DNA of 64,000 bases, taken from Saccharomyces uvarum (lineage: Eukaryota; Ascomycota; Saccharomycetes; Saccharomycetales; Saccharomycetaceae). Shown here piece after piece: positions 1-8,939 of the stretch. The DNA lies in the NCBI GenBank assembly GCA_947243795.1, contig OX365939.1, forward strand, positions 599,001 to 663,000, in the 5' to 3' direction. The position numbers were made by a program, and so were the translations under genes. The notes under the pieces were generated by a model. The model ran no database searches. It worked only from the letters and a program-made list of their open reading frames with translations, and had not been told where the DNA came from. Every line of letters starts with the position of its first letter. The first letter of the stretch is position 1.

Positions 1-264
1 GGTCATATAAATAGCACTTCAACAGCACATGCAGTAAAATAACAATGCCTTGTATTTTTTTTGCTATTTTATTTCACAATTACAAAAAAAAAAACATATG
101 ATATATATTAGTTTTTCACAATCTTGCAAAAATACGCCTCCCCCTAGTATAACATTAATAACTATGTGGATTAAAAAACTCAACACTTTGATAGATAACA
201 GACACGAAACTATACAAACGAGGTTAGCATTGAATGCATATTCTGTACAATAGAAAAGTATTGG
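1..264. other. intergenic region upstream of CSC1
   Basis: AT-rich sequence with A and T runs. In Saccharomyces the gene to the left is VPS34, but none of its coding sequence is visible. The stretch is expected to hold the VPS34 3' end and the CSC1 promoter. I see no convincing TATA box or other gene. Confidence 0.6.
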
Positions 265-2607
265 ATGTCATCTCATATCAAAAATCTCATGTCGGCAGGG
301 TCGTATATCGATACACTACCAAATGAGGCCCATGATTTTAGGAAACCGACCGCCATGGTAGTAACGACGCAACTAACGATTGCTACCTTGTTGGGCCTTT
401 CTGCTTTACTTTCGTTCTCGATCCTGTTGAAGAAGTGGCCAAGATTGTATGCAAGCAGAAGATATAAAGATGAGGGAAATCTTCGATTACCATCCTGGAA
501 TCAGTCAAGTTTATTTGGTTGGCTGACCGTCTTATATAGAATAAGGGATGAACAGATTTTGGAATATGCAGGTTTAGATGCGTATGTGTTCCTAAGCTTT
601 TTCAAAATGTGCATTAAGCTACTTTCCATTTTCTGTTTCTTTTCCTTGTGCGTTATATCTCCAGTGAGGTATCATTTTACTGGAAAAATTGATGATGGCA
701 ACGATGATGATGATAAATCTTTGATGAATTTAGTGAAAAGAATGGTGGATGGAAGCAGCGATGATGATGGCCACTCAGCTCCCGAACGTACGAATGTGTA
801 CCTCTGGATGTATGTTATTTTCACATATTTTTTCACCTTTATAGCCATTAAAATGGTGGTCGCCGAAACAAAGCATGTTGTGAATACTAGGCAAGCGTAC
901 CTTGGCAAACAAAATACAATTACTGATAGAACAATTAGACTGTCAGGTATCCCAATAGAACTTCGTGATTCGGATGCTCTAAAGACTAGAATTGAACAAC
1001 TGAAAATTGGTACCGTATCATCAATCACTATTTGTCGAGAATGGGGTCCTTTGAATAGACTATTCCATTGTCGAAAAAAAATCCTCAGAAACTTAGAACA
1101 GAAATACGCAGAATGTCCAAGTGAGCTACGCACTCGGCAACCATTCTCAGAGAATTATCGTTTAACAGGAACACAGCAAGATAACGTGCCTTCACATGAG
1201 GAAACAACCCCATCAAACGATCACAATGAGGATGATGGTGTACTATACTCGCAAATTTCTTTGGGAGAAAGACCAAAAATGAAAACTGGATATCGTGGTA
1301 TGTTCGGAAAGAAGGTGGATGCTATAGAATATTTAGAGCAGCAACTAAAGTTTATTGACCTAGAAATTACTGAGGCAAGAAAGGAACACTACTCTGCAAC
1401 ACCTACGGCGTTTGTGACAATGGACTCTGTAGCCAACGCCCAGATGGCGGCGCAAGCTGTGTTAGATCCTAGGGTACATTATTTTATAACCAGATTGGCA
1501 CCTGCGCCTCATGATATTAAGTGGGACCATGTTTGTCTCTCTAGAAAGGACCGTTTGACAAAAGTTTATTCTACTACGGTATTCATAGGACTTTCAAGTC
1601 TATTTTTGGTTATTCCAGTGTCATACCTAGCCACTTTGCTAAATTTGAAAACCCTTTCGAAATTCTGGCCAAGTATGGGACAGTTGTTGGAAGAACATCA
1701 ATGGGCCGCCAACATTGTGACCGGTTTATTACCAACGTATATTTTCACTTTGCTTAACTTTGTTATCCCTTACTTTTATGAATATTTGACTTCTTACCAA
1801 GGTTTAGTGTCATATAGCGAAGAGGAAATTTCCCTTGTTTCCAAAAATTTCTTTTATATCTTTGTTAATCTTTTCTTAGTGTTCACGTTAGCAGGTACCG
1901 CATCTAATTATTGGGCGTATCTCAGTGACACTACAAAAATCGCCTATCAACTTGCTACGTCAGTTAAAGAGTTCTCCTTATTTTATGTTGATCTGATTAT
2001 ATTACAAGGTATTGGTATGTTCCCGTTCAAGTTACTTTTGGTTGGTAGTTTAATTGGCTTCCCATTAGTTAAAATTCAAGCTAAAACTCCTAGACAACGG
2101 AATGAACTCTACAATCCACCCATTTTTAATTTTGGATTACAGTTACCACAGCCAATTTTAATTCTGATCATAACGCTAATTTATAGTGTTATGAGCACAA
2201 AGATTCTGGCATCGGGGTTGGCGTACTTTATCATTGGGTTTTATGTTTATAAATATCAATTGATTTTTGCGACAGATCATTTGCCTCATTCGACAGGGAA
2301 AGTGTGGCCATTAATTTATAGAAGAATTATCGTTGGATTGCTATTGTTCCAGTTGACCATGGTAGGTACACTGACAGGGTTTGAAGGAGGATGGGTTTTG
2401 TCATCCTGCCTTTTCCCGCTTCCGGTGATAACATTATGTTTCCTATATGACTTTGAAAAGAACTACTTGCCTCTATCACAATATATTGCATTGAGTTCGA
2501 TTCGGGAGTACGAAAGAGACAATTCTCTGGTTAACTCCATCAGCGGAGAAGAATCATATGCTTACCCTTACGCTGTGAGTGAACTAGAGGGTCCGATGCT
2601 GGACTAA
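265..2607 (+). CDS. CSC1: Csc1, hyperosmolality-gated calcium-permeable cation channel (OSCA/TMEM63 family)
   Basis: This 780-residue multipass membrane protein is the YLR241W orthologue. Family knowledge: CSC1/OSCA proteins are osmotically or mechanically gated cation channels. Visible hydrophobic segments lie near residues 37-55, 108-131 and 178-199 (the N-terminal RSN1_TM part). They are followed by a soluble region of about 230 residues (PHM7_cyt, with an RNA-recognition-like fold in the family), then a C-terminal block of roughly seven or eight membrane segments from about residue 430 to 720. The tail is acidic and ends in GPMLD. The start is the first ATG and aligns with the known N-terminus. 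An acidic Asp-rich patch lies between segments 2 and 3. A TA-rich stretch follows the stop and probably serves 3' end formation. Confidence 0.95.
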   Translation: MSSHIKNLMSAGSYIDTLPNEAHDFRKPTAMVVTTQLTIATLLGLSALLSFSILLKKWPRLYASRRYKDEGNLRLPSWNQSSLFGWLTVLYRIRDEQILEYAGLDAYVFLSFFKMCIKLLSIFCFFSLCVISPVRYHFTGKIDDGNDDDDKSLMNLVKRMVDGSSDDDGHSAPERTNVYLWMYVIFTYFFTFIAIKMVVAETKHVVNTRQAYLGKQNTITDRTIRLSGIPIELRDSDALKTRIEQLKIGTVSSITICREWGPLNRLFHCRKKILRNLEQKYAECPSELRTRQPFSENYRLTGTQQDNVPSHEETTPSNDHNEDDGVLYSQISLGERPKMKTGYRGMFGKKVDAIEYLEQQLKFIDLEITEARKEHYSATPTAFVTMDSVANAQMAAQAVLDPRVHYFITRLAPAPHDIKWDHVCLSRKDRLTKVYSTTVFIGLSSLFLVIPVSYLATLLNLKTLSKFWPSMGQLLEEHQWAANIVTGLLPTYIFTLLNFVIPYFYEYLTSYQGLVSYSEEEISLVSKNFFYIFVNLFLVFTLAGTASNYWAYLSDTTKIAYQLATSVKEFSLFYVDLIILQGIGMFPFKLLLVGSLIGFPLVKIQAKTPRQRNELYNPPIFNFGLQLPQPILILIITLIYSVMSTKILASGLAYFIIGFYVYKYQLIFATDHLPHSTGKVWPLIYRRIIVGLLLFQLTMVGTLTGFEGGWVLSSCLFPLPVITLCFLYDFEKNYLPLSQYIALSSIREYERDNSLVNSISGEESYAYPYAVSELEGPMLD

Positions 2608-2626
2608 GATACTACAAAAGTATTTG

Positions 2627-2648
2627 TATATATATATATATATGTATA
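2627..2648. repeat. TA-rich microsatellite after CSC1
   Basis: A short run of TA dinucleotides with one G interruption lies about 20 bp after the CSC1 stop. TATATA runs act as efficiency elements for yeast polyadenylation, which is its likely role here. Confidence 0.6.
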
Positions 2649-2734
2649 TCTTTTTATATTTTGTTATTGGACGAGGAAATACTAAATTTTTTTTTCGATA
2701 AGAGTATTAAACGCTTAGTTCTTTCTATATTGTT

Positions 2735-3700
2735 TTACAAAAGTAAATAAGTTCCTGATTTCTGTAGTAGTAACATAAACTCTTGGCAAATTAAGTTTTT
2801 TATAATGGAAAAGTTGAAGTGTGCCACGAATAATATAAGTACTGGCTTAACTAAACAGTACCGTAAGAAAGAGACCGTTATAAAGACTTTTATGATGCTC
2901 CAATAGGAAAGTTTAGTAACAATTTTTAGTGATTCGATGATGTAAAAGTTAGCCACCCACTTTATAATGCTCATTGAAATGAGAGTATCATAAGGCCAAA
3001 TCAACATTAAAATAGGGAAAATTTTGGCCCCATATGATAACAGAATTGTGTAAGATATGATGTCCTTTGAATAAACAAAGTTCTGCTCCCAGTGCAGCTT
3101 TTTTAGTATGAAGCGCCGTGTAAGTGAGTGAAATAACGAAACATCAAGAATACAATAACTTGCGAAGTAAAGGTACTGCATTGGTGGGCTCCAGGTAAAC
3201 ACTTTACTTGTGATGGTGTTACGCATTGTGGTTGAGTCCCATTTGAAGGTTTCTGGTAATTTTTTTGAAAGCATAATAAGTTTACCGTCATTATTGTTAC
3301 GGTTCATATAGTAAATGTATTTGCTCTCCTCGGTAACCCATGTTAAATAAATCTCAAATGATAATAGCAAAAGCCAAAGGCGGTTCAATCTATCAAATTT
3401 ACAAAACCAGTTTTTGACATTGGATATTAGAACTTGTATATGATCATACAAAGATTGGCAATTTTTTAACGTTTTTCCCTTCGGATATTTTGCTAGATGC
3501 AATTCCAAAGAGTTGAATACCAAATGCCTATATGCACCTGGTTTTAACAATAAAAGATCGATGAATAACAGAACATTGTCAATCTCCACATATTTGTCCA
3601 CTATCTCTTGGCAGAAAGGACAGTCTGTCAACTGTATGTGGTCATTTGAATACACCGTATAGAGGGAGTCTACAGGCTGCATACACTTTATGCATATCAT
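2735..3700 (-). CDS. ARV1: Arv1, ER membrane protein in sterol transport and GPI-anchor synthesis
   Basis: The 321-residue product has the usual family length and is the YLR242C orthologue. The N-terminal Arv1 homology domain carries the zinc-ribbon-like pairs CIKC (residues 3-6) and CPFC near residue 28, followed by a short amphipathic region. Several hydrophobic segments in the second half are expected to span the ER membrane. Known role: intracellular sterol distribution and early GPI intermediate handling. It lies convergent with CSC1, with 127 bp between the stops, and divergent from GPN3. The start ATG directly precedes the conserved zinc ribbon, so it is well supported. Confidence 0.94.
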   Translation of the reverse strand: MICIKCMQPVDSLYTVYSNDHIQLTDCPFCQEIVDKYVEIDNVLLFIDLLLLKPGAYRHLVFNSLELHLAKYPKGKTLKNCQSLYDHIQVLISNVKNWFCKFDRLNRLWLLLLSFEIYLTWVTEESKYIYYMNRNNNDGKLIMLSKKLPETFKWDSTTMRNTITSKVFTWSPPMQYLYFASYCILDVSLFHSLTRRFILKKLHWEQNFVYSKDIISYTILLSYGAKIFPILMLIWPYDTLISMSIIKWVANFYIIESLKIVTKLSYWSIIKVFITVSFLRYCLVKPVLILFVAHFNFSIIKNLICQEFMLLLQKSGTYLLL

Positions 3701-4020
3701 TCTTTACCGCAACTAATATCTACTGGTTATTATAACACTTCATTCGTTCACAATCGTACGAATCACCCTATATAAGTAAGAATGCGGAATATTTAGCTTT
3801 AATTATAACTTTTTTTACTATTTCAAATCATAAATAGCCACATTAGTTAATACAATTTAGTCCGCTGTCTGAAAAATAAAAAAATATTGAGAAAAATTTT
3901 GCCAGATTTAAAGATGATGAGCTAGAAGATCAGACAAGAGAAGCCAAGCAATCAAAAGTAGGGGAAGCATTTCTACTGCAAACGAGTAATCAATCAAGTG
4001 TACTACTAGACAACAAAAAC
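3701..4020. other. divergent promoter region ARV1/GPN3
   Basis: This 320-bp AT-rich interval separates two divergent genes. It contains A/T tracts and no additional credible reading frame. I see no recognisable factor site that I would defend. Confidence 0.5.
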
Positions 4021-4839
4021 ATGTCGCGCGTTGGTACCATGGTGTTAGGGCCTGCAGGTGCAGGCAAAAGTACATTTTGTAATTCTATCATATCGCATAT
4101 GCAAACCATAGGACGAAGAGCTCACATTGTGAACCTAGATCCTGCCGCAGAGGCCACCAAGTATGAATTTACTGTTGATATTAGAGATTTAATTTCTGTA
4201 GACGATGTCATGGAGGAGATGGATTTGGGCCCTAATGGTGCGTTAATATATTGCTTCGAATATCTTTTGAAAAATTTGGATTGGCTCGATGAAGAGATCG
4301 GGGATTTCAATGATGAATATTTGATCTTCGACTGTCCCGGCCAGATTGAACTTTACACACATATTCCTGTTTTACCCAACATAGTACGTCATTTGACCCA
4401 ACAATTGAATTTTAACCTTTGCGCCACATATCTTTTAGAAGCGCCATTTGTGATAGATAGTTCGAAATTCTTTAGTGGTGCGCTGTCCGCCATGTCGGCG
4501 ATGATATTATTAGAACTGCCCCACATCAATGTGTTGAGTAAATTAGATTTGATAAAAGGTGATATTAATAAAAGAAAACTGAAAAGATTTCTGAATCCCG
4601 ATGCAATGCTATTGATGGAGACCGATGGAATGAATCAAGAATCCAATCCTAAATTTTTACGTTTAAACCAGTGCATAGCTAATCTTGTTGACGATTTTGG
4701 TATGGTTCAATTTCTACCCTTAGAGTCCAATAATCCTGACAGTATAGCTACCATATTATCGTATATTGACGATATTACACAATGGGCAGAAGGACAAGAG
4801 CAAAAGGAGCCCGATGATCAAATAGATGTCGAAGAATAG
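4021..4839 (+). CDS. GPN3: Gpn3, GPN-loop GTPase for RNA polymerase II assembly and nuclear import
   Basis: The 272-residue product is the YLR243W orthologue. The P-loop GPAGAGKST is at residues 10-18, the diagnostic Gly-Pro-Asn loop ([10 protein letters not shown]) near 70-72, the G3 region [10 protein letters not shown] near 103-112 and the NKxD-like SKLD near 172-175. These together define the GPN GTPase family. Family knowledge: Gpn2/Gpn3 act in cytoplasmic assembly and nuclear import of RNA polymerase II and have a role in sister chromatid cohesion. The acidic C-terminal tail is typical. It is convergent with MAP1. Confidence 0.96.
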   Translation: MSRVGTMVLGPAGAGKSTFCNSIISHMQTIGRRAHIVNLDPAAEATKYEFTVDIRDLISVDDVMEEMDLGPNGALIYCFEYLLKNLDWLDEEIGDFNDEYLIFDCPGQIELYTHIPVLPNIVRHLTQQLNFNLCATYLLEAPFVIDSSKFFSGALSAMSAMILLELPHINVLSKLDLIKGDINKRKLKRFLNPDAMLLMETDGMNQESNPKFLRLNQCIANLVDDFGMVQFLPLESNNPDSIATILSYIDDITQWAEGQEQKEPDDQIDVEE

Positions 4840-4967
4840 TTATAGATAATATATACGTTTAATTCATATGAAAAGTTAAAAACTTTTTGTGGCCACCGTT
4901 CGGGAGTCAGAAAAAACACTATTTTTTATTCTATTGGTTTATATACTTATAAAAAACACGTTTGGAT

Positions 4968-6131
4968 CTATTTGATTCTTTGTCTTGGACCGCCTGGAGA
5001 TTTCTTGTTTCTGGCAGTTAGGATTTCAACACCATGTTCGGTGACCAGCAGAGTATGTTCGAATTGTGCACTCAATTTACCATCTTGAGTGGTAGAAGTC
5101 CAGTCGTCGGGCCAGGTCTTGTCCTTCCAGGTACCTTCATTAATCATTGGTTCGATTGTAAAAACCATGCCAGGTTTCATAACACCGGGTGTTCTGTTCT
5201 TGGCGTAATGAGGAATATTTGGGGAACAATGGAAAAACTCACCAACACCATGCCCACAATAAGTTCTCACTACAGTACATTTGTTTTCAGTAGCATGCTT
5301 CTCAATATAGTCACCTAACTCTTGAAAAGTGGTGCCTGGCTTACACATTTTGATGGCTAATTTCAAACACTCTCTTGATGTTTCAGTGGTATTTAAGGCT
5401 TCTTTAGAAATGTTCTCGCCAACATAGTAGGTTTCGTTCAAGTCAGCATGAAAACCTTGGTAGTATAGAGAGACGTCCAAGTTGACAATATCACCTTCCT
5501 TCAATACAGTCTTGTCGGGCACACCGTGACAGATAACTTCATTAACAGAGGTACAAAGAGATTTGGGGAAGTTGTAGTAGTTCAAAGGAGATGGGTAAGC
5601 ACCTCTCTTGATGGTTTCGTTGTGGACGATTTCGTCTAATTCATCTGTAGTGATACCTGGTCTGACATGAGCGGCGGCAGCGTCAAGGACCTCTCTACCG
5701 AAAATACATGCTTTTCTGATTTTTTTCAATTGCTCCTTTTTGTAAATAGGGATATTATTCAATCTGTCATTTCTTTGTTCAAGGAGTGGTAATCCATTGG
5801 CAGCCCAATCCGGTTTAGGGATATCTTCAGGAACATATCTCTTTGGAGTCAAAGGATACGAGGCCTTTAATTCACCAGAATACTTGAATTTGGAGAATGG
5901 ATCGTAAGCGCCCTCCGAACCGTCCTTACCATTATGCAAGGCCTTGTGAGCCTTATAGTTGTTTTCATAACATTCTGTGTCACAAAAAACGGAAATAATA
6001 CCTTGTTTTAGACATATAGGACATTTCATTTGGGAGGACGTCTCCTTACCACATTGTAAACCCGCACAATATATCGTGGCAGGGTGAGAGGCTTGCTCGG
6101 AGGCAGTACCAGTCGTGGTTGTAGTGGTCAT
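4968..6131 (-). CDS. MAP1: Map1, methionine aminopeptidase 1
   Basis: The 387-residue cotranslational enzyme removes the initiator methionine from nascent proteins with small second residues. The N-terminus holds two zinc-finger-like units with Cys22, 27, 37, 40, 50, 54 and His62, 66 (the C6H2 finger of eukaryotic MetAP1, linked to ribosome association). The pita-bread catalytic domain follows, with the D-x10-D metal pair in NLDVSLYYQGFHADLNE, the GHGVGEFFH histidine motif, and later glutamates in FTIEPMINEG and QFEHTLLV. The length equals the S. cerevisiae protein. The threonine-rich start MTTTTTTGTA is low complexity. Confidence 0.97.
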   Translation of the reverse strand: MTTTTTTGTASEQASHPATIYCAGLQCGKETSSQMKCPICLKQGIISVFCDTECYENNYKAHKALHNGKDGSEGAYDPFSKFKYSGELKASYPLTPKRYVPEDIPKPDWAANGLPLLEQRNDRLNNIPIYKKEQLKKIRKACIFGREVLDAAAAHVRPGITTDELDEIVHNETIKRGAYPSPLNYYNFPKSLCTSVNEVICHGVPDKTVLKEGDIVNLDVSLYYQGFHADLNETYYVGENISKEALNTTETSRECLKLAIKMCKPGTTFQELGDYIEKHATENKCTVVRTYCGHGVGEFFHCSPNIPHYAKNRTPGVMKPGMVFTIEPMINEGTWKDKTWPDDWTSTTQDGKLSAQFEHTLLVTEHGVEILTARNKKSPGGPRQRIK

Positions 6132-6191
6132 CGTACGCTTTTCTACTTGGTTCCTGTAGATGGAAAAGACAATAGCGTTCTCAAAATTAAC

Positions 6192-6215
6192 AATAATAAT
6201 AATAATAATAATAAT
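6192..6215. repeat. (AAT)8 microsatellite upstream of MAP1
   Basis: Eight perfect AAT units lie about 60 bp upstream of the MAP1 start, in its 5' leader or core promoter. They are followed by a purine/A-rich tract. The repeat is likely polymorphic between strains. Confidence 0.85.
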
Positions 6216-6306
6216 GGCAGCTTTTTCTTTTTAAAAATGAAAAAAAATAAAATAAAAAAAAGATAAAATTTTTTCGCTATCTTTTCGGGGCAGCCAAATA
6301 AGGTTG

Positions 6307-6735
6307 CTAGGCCAAATGGGAGGGACCAAAGGCCATGGGCAGCAATTCTTCAATAGTCTTGGCTATACAGCGGGTGCCGGTGGAGTTGAGCATGACGACA
6401 GGGAAATCTTTGGTCACAAACTCGTTAATAAACTGTCTGCACACACCGCAGGGCGACACACACTCGTCTTCAGAGTCGCCACATACCACCATACATTTCC
6501 AGCCTGTGCGGTATCCTGACATCAGGACTTGTACCATGGCAACCCGTTCTGCACATATGCAATTGCTGTAGCTTGCATTCTCGACATTGGCACCGGTGAA
6601 AATGACATCGTTGCTCGTCAACATGGAGCAACCGACACGGAAGTGGGAGTAGGGACTGTAGGAGAGTTCACGCGCTTTGAGTGCGGCTTCTTTTAGCTCT
6701 TCCAGTAGTCTGTCCTCTATGCCGTCGATATTCAT
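6307..6735 (-). CDS. CDD1: Cdd1, cytidine deaminase
   Basis: The 142-residue enzyme converts cytidine and deoxycytidine to uridine and deoxyuridine in pyrimidine salvage. The zinc site is visible: Cys61-Ala-Glu63 (catalytic Glu63) and Cys96 and Cys99 in SPCGVCRQF, the tetrameric Cys-Cys-Cys type of cytidine deaminase. The GANVENAS substrate-binding stretch precedes the first motif. It is the YLR245C orthologue, divergent from ERF2 with a compact 197-bp shared promoter. Confidence 0.96.
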   Translation of the reverse strand: MNIDGIEDRLLEELKEAALKARELSYSPYSHFRVGCSMLTSNDVIFTGANVENASYSNCICAERVAMVQVLMSGYRTGWKCMVVCGDSEDECVSPCGVCRQFINEFVTKDFPVVMLNSTGTRCIAKTIEELLPMAFGPSHLA

Positions 6736-6932
6736 TGTCTTATTTCTTATTCAGCGTCTCTCTTTCGTTCTTCTGTCTTGTTGTATCTGCGAGATACAAG
6801 CTGTCTGTGTTTATTTATGCTAAGTCCACACGGAAGTTAGCGAACACCGCCTTATCAAGATTACAGTTTGCAGATGTAAAAACATAACAAGTGCAAGAAC
6901 ATAACGCAGGAAGAAGGGAAACGCCGTACGAA

Positions 6933-8003
6933 ATGGCGTTAGTCTCTAGAAGGTCGACTCGGTCGGAAAGCACTTCAATCACGAAGGAGGATCATGCAGG
7001 CGGAGCTTCCCGGACACTATTGTTCTTTCGATGGCTAGTTACCTTAGAAGGCGATCAGGATATAAATGAAGGGAAAGGCTACATATCAATACCGAATATT
7101 TCGAACTATATATTCTTCCTTGGTGGTAGGTTAAGAACAGTAAAGGGTCCCAAGCCTTTGTGGCTGGCGGTTCTCTTCGCTATTGTATGTCCCATGGTTC
7201 TATTTTCCATCTTTGAGACACATAAATTGTGGTACACCAAAAACGGGTATAAAGTGCTGGTCATTTTCTTTTATTATTTTTGGGTAATAACTTTTATAGC
7301 CTTCATAAGAACTGCTACTAGTGACCCCGGTGTGCTTCCGAGAAATATTCATTTGGGGCAGTTACAAAACAACTACCAGATCCCGCAAGAGTATTACAAC
7401 CTGATAACACTACCTACACACCCGTCGGTTCATAATGATATAACAATCAAGTATTGTCCGTCGTGCCGAATATGGAGACCCCCCAGGTCTTCTCATTGCT
7501 CGACATGTAACATCTGCGTTATGGTTCACGATCATCATTGTATTTGGGTCAATAATTGTATAGGGAAAAGGAACTACCGTTTCTTTTTGATATTTCTGTT
7601 AAGTGCCATATTTTCGTCAATTTTATTGTTGGTTAATTGTGCTGTTCATATTGCACGAGAATCTGGTGGGCCTCGAGATTATCCTATGGCGATATTATTA
7701 GTCTGTTATGTGGGGTTAACCGTGTGGTATCCAGCAACATTATTCACTTATCATATATTTATGGCAGGTACTCAGCAAACCACAAGAGAATTTTTGAGAG
7801 GTATCGGATCAAAGAAAAATCCTGTATTTCATCGTGTGGTTAAAGAGAAGAATGTTTTTGATCAGGGCTCCTTTTTAAAGAATCTAGGCCACTTAATGTT
7901 AGAGCCAAGAGGCCCAAGTTTTGTCAGTGCGAGAGAACAGCATGAAGCTGGGGATTGGAGATTCATGAATTTATCACCGGTGCACAGTTTTGAAAAAATC
8001 TAG
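6933..8003 (+). CDS. ERF2: Erf2, catalytic subunit of the Ras palmitoyltransferase
   Basis: The 356-residue DHHC protein S-acylates Ras together with Erf4 at the ER membrane. The cysteine-rich domain runs from about residue 175 to 215 and contains the core DHHC at 200-203, with Cys203 as the expected acyl-accepting residue. Two hydrophobic segments precede it (about 76-95 and 107-126) and two follow, the usual four-pass layout. The reading frame is open for 14 codons upstream but contains no ATG there, so the ATG at 6933 (MALVSRRSTR) is the start and matches the known N-terminus. The protein ends at FEKI, about three residues earlier than the S. cerevisiae protein as I recall it. Confidence 0.95.
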   Translation: MALVSRRSTRSESTSITKEDHAGGASRTLLFFRWLVTLEGDQDINEGKGYISIPNISNYIFFLGGRLRTVKGPKPLWLAVLFAIVCPMVLFSIFETHKLWYTKNGYKVLVIFFYYFWVITFIAFIRTATSDPGVLPRNIHLGQLQNNYQIPQEYYNLITLPTHPSVHNDITIKYCPSCRIWRPPRSSHCSTCNICVMVHDHHCIWVNNCIGKRNYRFFLIFLLSAIFSSILLLVNCAVHIARESGGPRDYPMAILLVCYVGLTVWYPATLFTYHIFMAGTQQTTREFLRGIGSKKNPVFHRVVKEKNVFDQGSFLKNLGHLMLEPRGPSFVSAREQHEAGDWRFMNLSPVHSFEKI

Positions 8004-8175
8004 AGAATATAAGGAAGTATAGAGATACATAACCAAGTTTTATATTCTATGTGTTAAGGTCACATATCTTCTAATAGAAGTCAACTTAAATGATAACGGT
8101 GAATTAGCTAATTATTTGTTAAAGTTTGCCAATGCATAGAAATTTGGTAAAACGTTTCTTTTCAGCAAACTTTTC

Positions 8176-8544
8176 TGTTGTATCTCAAATTGAAATACCC
8201 CAATTGTAGCCGAGGTACAATTCTTCCAACCTGCAGTTGAAACGCGCTTGAAATGAATCAAAATAAATCATACAAGAGATTAGTGCCACATTAGCAATTA
8301 TACCCCAGAACGTGGACCTTACTTAAATGAAGCACCCGAAATATATAAATACACGAATAATTAGTTTAGATCCGAGACTTAGCACTTATACCCTTTAGTT
8401 ATATTCAGATCTTATATAGAACTTATGTAAGATAAGTAACATTCCGTGAATCATAATAGTTGTAGTAACAAATTACTTCCCTGAGATCGTCAGGATTGCT
8501 AAAACTGCCTGGTATTGATCACTCGTAATAAAGAATTTTCAACA
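8176..8544. mobile_element. probable solo LTR fossil of a Ty-type retrotransposon
   Basis: This 369-bp segment begins TGTTGTATCTCAAA and ends TTTTCAACA, the TG...CA termini shared by Ty LTRs. It ends 7 bp before a tRNA gene, a typical Ty1/Ty3/Ty4 target region. An internal TATATAAAT box fits an LTR promoter. The length is closest to the Ty4 tau LTR (about 371 bp), while the opening bases resemble Ty3 sigma, so the family is undecided. No internal coding region is present and no flanking target duplication is recognisable, so it looks old. Orientation is not assigned. Confidence 0.55.
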
Positions 8545-8551
8545 AATAAGC

Positions 8552-8666
8552 GGTTGTTTGGCCGAGCGGTCTAAGGCGCCTGATTCAAGAAAACATCTTG
8601 CCCACAGTTAACTGTGGGAATACTCAGGTATCATAAGATGCAAGAGTTCGAATCTCTTAGCAACCA
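8552..8666 (+). tRNA. tL(CAA): tRNA-Leu (CAA) with intron
   Basis: The acceptor arms GGTTGTT and AGCAACC pair at the two ends. The D arm (GGCCGAGCGGTC), a long variable arm typical of leucine tRNA, and the T-arm box B (AGAGTTCGAATCTCT) are all present. The anticodon CAA is at 8586-8588. A 33-bp intron occupies 8590-8622, one base 3' of the anticodon as in nuclear tRNAs. It starts with bases able to pair with the anticodon loop and contains an 18-bp perfect palindrome at 8601-8618. A T5 terminator lies at 8671-8675. Confidence 0.97.
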
Positions 8667-8670
8667 TTAC

Positions 8671-8675
8671 TTTTT
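8671..8675 (+). terminator. RNA polymerase III terminator of tRNA-Leu
   Basis: A run of five T residues begins four bases after the tRNA discriminator position. This is sufficient for RNA polymerase III termination in yeast. Confidence 0.75.
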
Positions 8676-8939
8676 CCTTTTTAAAAGCCTTCCGAGTTGA
8701 CAGTAACGAAACACCATTCTCTTCTACATTCTGAATTTCGTAATTCGGTCCCTATTGATCAATACAGATACCAGTTGGTAAGATTTTCAGACAGCAGGAT
8801 AGGGACTGCTTTGGTGTGACCCTTAAAAATAAAAAATAAAATTAAACATTACGCTTAAATGTACTTAAAGTCTGTTTAGTGATGGAATAGATTGATATTA
8901 AATGCTTCAAAGCAGATAGTAGAAAAAGTGTTCATAATC

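Noticed and set aside
2239-2249. Second perfect ARS consensus match, within CSC1
   Set aside because: It lies in a conserved coding segment (GFYVYKYQ), so the match is explained by codons.
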